A stretch of DNA of 55,689 bases from the NCBI GenBank assembly GCA_028693285.1, contig JAQUVQ010000012.1, positions 1-55,689 on the forward strand, given 5' to 3'. Below the pieces are notes generated by a model, which was not told the origin of the DNA, did no database searches, and worked only from the letters and a program-made list of their open reading frames with translations. Positions within the stretch are counted from its first letter, which is position 1. Each line of letters begins with the position of its first letter. This document shows, in pieces, positions 54,543 through 55,689 of the stretch. This stretch comes from Smithellaceae bacterium. Lineage in GTDB: Bacteria; Desulfobacterota; Syntrophia; Syntrophales; Smithellaceae. The translations under genes and the position numbers were made by a program.

Positions 54543-55409
54543 TTACGCTTCAAGCTTCTCGCCCAAAACGGAATTGTCGATCAGACGGGTTTTCCCCACT
54601 TTGACGGCCAGGGCCATCACGACCTCCCCCTTGATCTCTAAAACGTCTTCCAGGGTGGCTGCATCGCATATTTTTATATAATCAATGGAGGTAAAAGGCG
54701 CGCTCGTGATGAGTTTTTCCGCCTGCCGGATGATCTTGACCGCGTTTCTTTCGCCTTCGGCATAAAGCTTCTGCGCCGTCTTCAGCGAACTCACCAGCGT
54801 GAGCGCCGAAGTCCGCTCCTCTTTGCTGAGATAAACATTGCGGGAACTCATGGCCAGACCGTCCGGCTCCCGGAAGGTCGGCATGCCGACGATCTCCAGA
54901 TCCATGTTCAGGTCGGCAACCATGCGTTTGATGGCGGCCAGTTGCTGATAATCTTTCCTGCCGAAAACGGCGCTGTGGGGTTTCACGATATTGAACAATT
55001 TGCAGCACACGGTCGTGACGCCGCGGAAATGGCCGGGGCGTGACAAGCCGCATAGATTCTCTGTGACCTTCTCCACGTTGACATAGGTCTGATAGCCTTC
55101 CGGATACATGTCCTGGTTCGACGGGAAAAAGATCACATCAACGCCTGCGCTCTTCGCCATGTCCTCGTCCCGATCAAAATCTCTCGGGTATTTGGAGAAG
55201 TCTTCTTTGGGACCGAACTGTGTGGGATTGACGTAAATGCTGACGACTACGTGGTCGGCGATTCTGCGGGCTTCCTTCATGAGGGAAAGATGCCCCTCGT
55301 GAAAATAGCCCATGGTCGGGACAAAGGATATCTTCTTGCCGGCAAGCCTGAACTGCTCACAATGCGACTGCATTGCTTTGGCGGATTCGATGACTTTTAG
55401 ATTCCCCAT
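54543..55409 (-). CDS. panC: Pantothenate synthetase
   Basis: 288 residues. ATP-binding motifs: FVPTMGYFHEGHLSLM with the HxGH sequence, VDVIFFP, FGRKDYQQL and MSSRNVYLS (KMSKS-like). It joins pantoate and beta-alanine, using ATP. The gene starts directly after a hairpin and seven T residues, and the GGAGG ribosome site is inside the hairpin's 3' arm, so translation should depend on leader folding. Confidence 0.96.
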   Translation of the reverse strand: MGNLKVIESAKAMQSHCEQFRLAGKKISFVPTMGYFHEGHLSLMKEARRIADHVVVSIYVNPTQFGPKEDFSKYPRDFDRDEDMAKSAGVDVIFFPSNQDMYPEGYQTYVNVEKVTENLCGLSRPGHFRGVTTVCCKLFNIVKPHSAVFGRKDYQQLAAIKRMVADLNMDLEIVGMPTFREPDGLAMSSRNVYLSKEERTSALTLVSSLKTAQKLYAEGERNAVKIIRQAEKLITSAPFTSIDYIKICDAATLEDVLEIKGEVVMALAVKVGKTRLIDNSVLGEKLEA

Positions 55410-55504
55410 AAAAAAAGCCTCCGGTCGCGAGACGAGAGGCTAAGATTTCTCTGAATATTTCCTTCCGTCTCAGTCCTTGCGGATCCAAGCGTTCGGCGAC
55501 CCTA
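55410..55504 (-). ncRNA. Structured panC leader: hairpin overlapping the ribosome site, with competing stems
   Basis: Minus strand. A terminator-like hairpin AGCCTC (55441-55436) / GAGGCT (55421-55416) is followed by seven T and then the panC ATG, with the GGAGG inside its 3' arm. The 14-base loop carries CGTCTC (55434-55429) and GCGACC (55428-55423), which can pair with upstream GAGACG (55471-55466) and GGTCGC (55501-55496). A small CTTG-N6-CAAG hairpin lies between these (55476-55489). This looks like a switch. Deltaproteobacterial pan genes are known to carry a 'pan' RNA motif; I cannot confirm that this is one. Confidence 0.5.
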
Positions 55505-55528
55505 ACAATAAAAATAATCCCTTGTCAA
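55499..55528 (-). promoter_or_regulatory. Promoter for panC-panD
   Basis: Minus strand: consensus TTGACA (55528-55523), 18 bases, TAGGGT (55504-55499), within TGTTAGGGT. The -35 abuts the T-run of the upstream gene's terminator. If transcription starts about 7 bases later, the first strand of the GGTCGC pairing is at the very 5' end and may be partly excluded. Confidence 0.5.
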
Positions 55529-55565
55529 GAAAAAAAACCCCCTTGGGCCAATTGCTCCAAGGGGG
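55529..55565 (-). terminator. Intrinsic terminator of the gene entering from the right edge
   Basis: Minus strand: CCCCCTTGG (55565-55557), 10-base loop, CCAAGGGGG (55546-55538), then eight T (55537-55530). A strong, textbook rho-independent terminator. Confidence 0.88.
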
Positions 55566-55629
55566 CTATTTTATTGCCAGATCATGGTTTCGGGGTTACA
55601 AATCCTTCATCCGCTGCCGCACTTGCTGA

Positions 55630-55689
55630 TCAGGTGACAATGTTTTTCACCGCGTCAATGACCGGATTGGTGAAGAGCGCCATCAGAAG
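55630..55689 (-). CDS. 3' end of an unidentified gene (partial)
   Basis: The last 19 codons before a TGA at 55632-55630 read LLMALFTNPVIDAVKNIVT, and a strong terminator follows 65 bases later. Position and terminator support a real gene end. The family cannot be told from so little. Confidence 0.45.
   Translation of the reverse strand, partial: LLMALFTNPVIDAVKNIVT

Overview
The window looks like a chromosomal piece of a Gram-negative anaerobe, most likely a deltaproteobacterium (Desulfobacterota, perhaps near Syntrophus or Smithella). That placement is inferred from three things: the gene order rpsB-tsf-pyrH-frr-uppS-cdsA-dxr-rseP, the presence of LptF/LptG and lipid A modification genes, and a PilS/PilR pair. 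I could not confirm it by search.

Layout. 1-4.3 kb: end of a ClC chloride channel gene, then a PilR/PilS-type two-component system. 4.4-10 kb: comEC, hisS and aspS on the + strand. 10-11.9 kb: an orphan GltD-like iron-sulfur flavoprotein and a flavin reductase-family protein. 11.9-28 kb: a long minus-strand housekeeping run, read in its own direction as M23 peptidase, secA, argJ, rpsB, tsf, pyrH, frr, uppS, cdsA, dxr, rseP, tsaB, glutaminyl cyclotransferase, adk and a UvrD/PcrA-type helicase. 28.1-38.1 kb: a minus-strand envelope operon with a strong promoter (38172-38200). It encodes a GT9 glycosyltransferase, a GT39-like glycosyltransferase, a PAP2 phosphatase and a complete set for adding 4-amino-4-deoxy-L-arabinose to lipid A (arnT, B, C, A split into two genes, D). 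38.3-40.6 kb: lptF and lptG, divergent from that operon. 40.7-42.2 kb: ahcY.

42.2-54.1 kb is an accessory block between ahcY and panDC. It holds a yheU-like gene, a fusion of a phosphatase to an ADP-ribosylglycohydrolase, an AT-richer PLD-helicase-DUF3427 protein, an AlbA_2/Schlafen-like gene with two decayed relatives, a HEPN/MNT toxin-antitoxin pair, and an operon of an ARPP-1-like protein, a YDK-repeat secreted protein, a RecB-like Fe-S nuclease and a small zinc ribbon. A 219-base segment carrying the zinc-ribbon gene occurs twice in direct orientation around the HEPN/MNT pair. A 35-base box with an internal dyad occurs upstream of both copies' transcription units. Together these look like a defence or stress-response island.

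54.1-55.7 kb: panD and panC, preceded by a structured leader with a terminator-like hairpin that ends at the panC start codon, and then the last codons of another minus-strand gene.

The parts most worth a second look are the phosphatase-ADP-ribosylglycohydrolase fusion and the ARPP-1 operon in the same block, the duplicated zinc ribbon with the shared 35-base box, the panC leader, and the split arnA with a run of six A at the junction.
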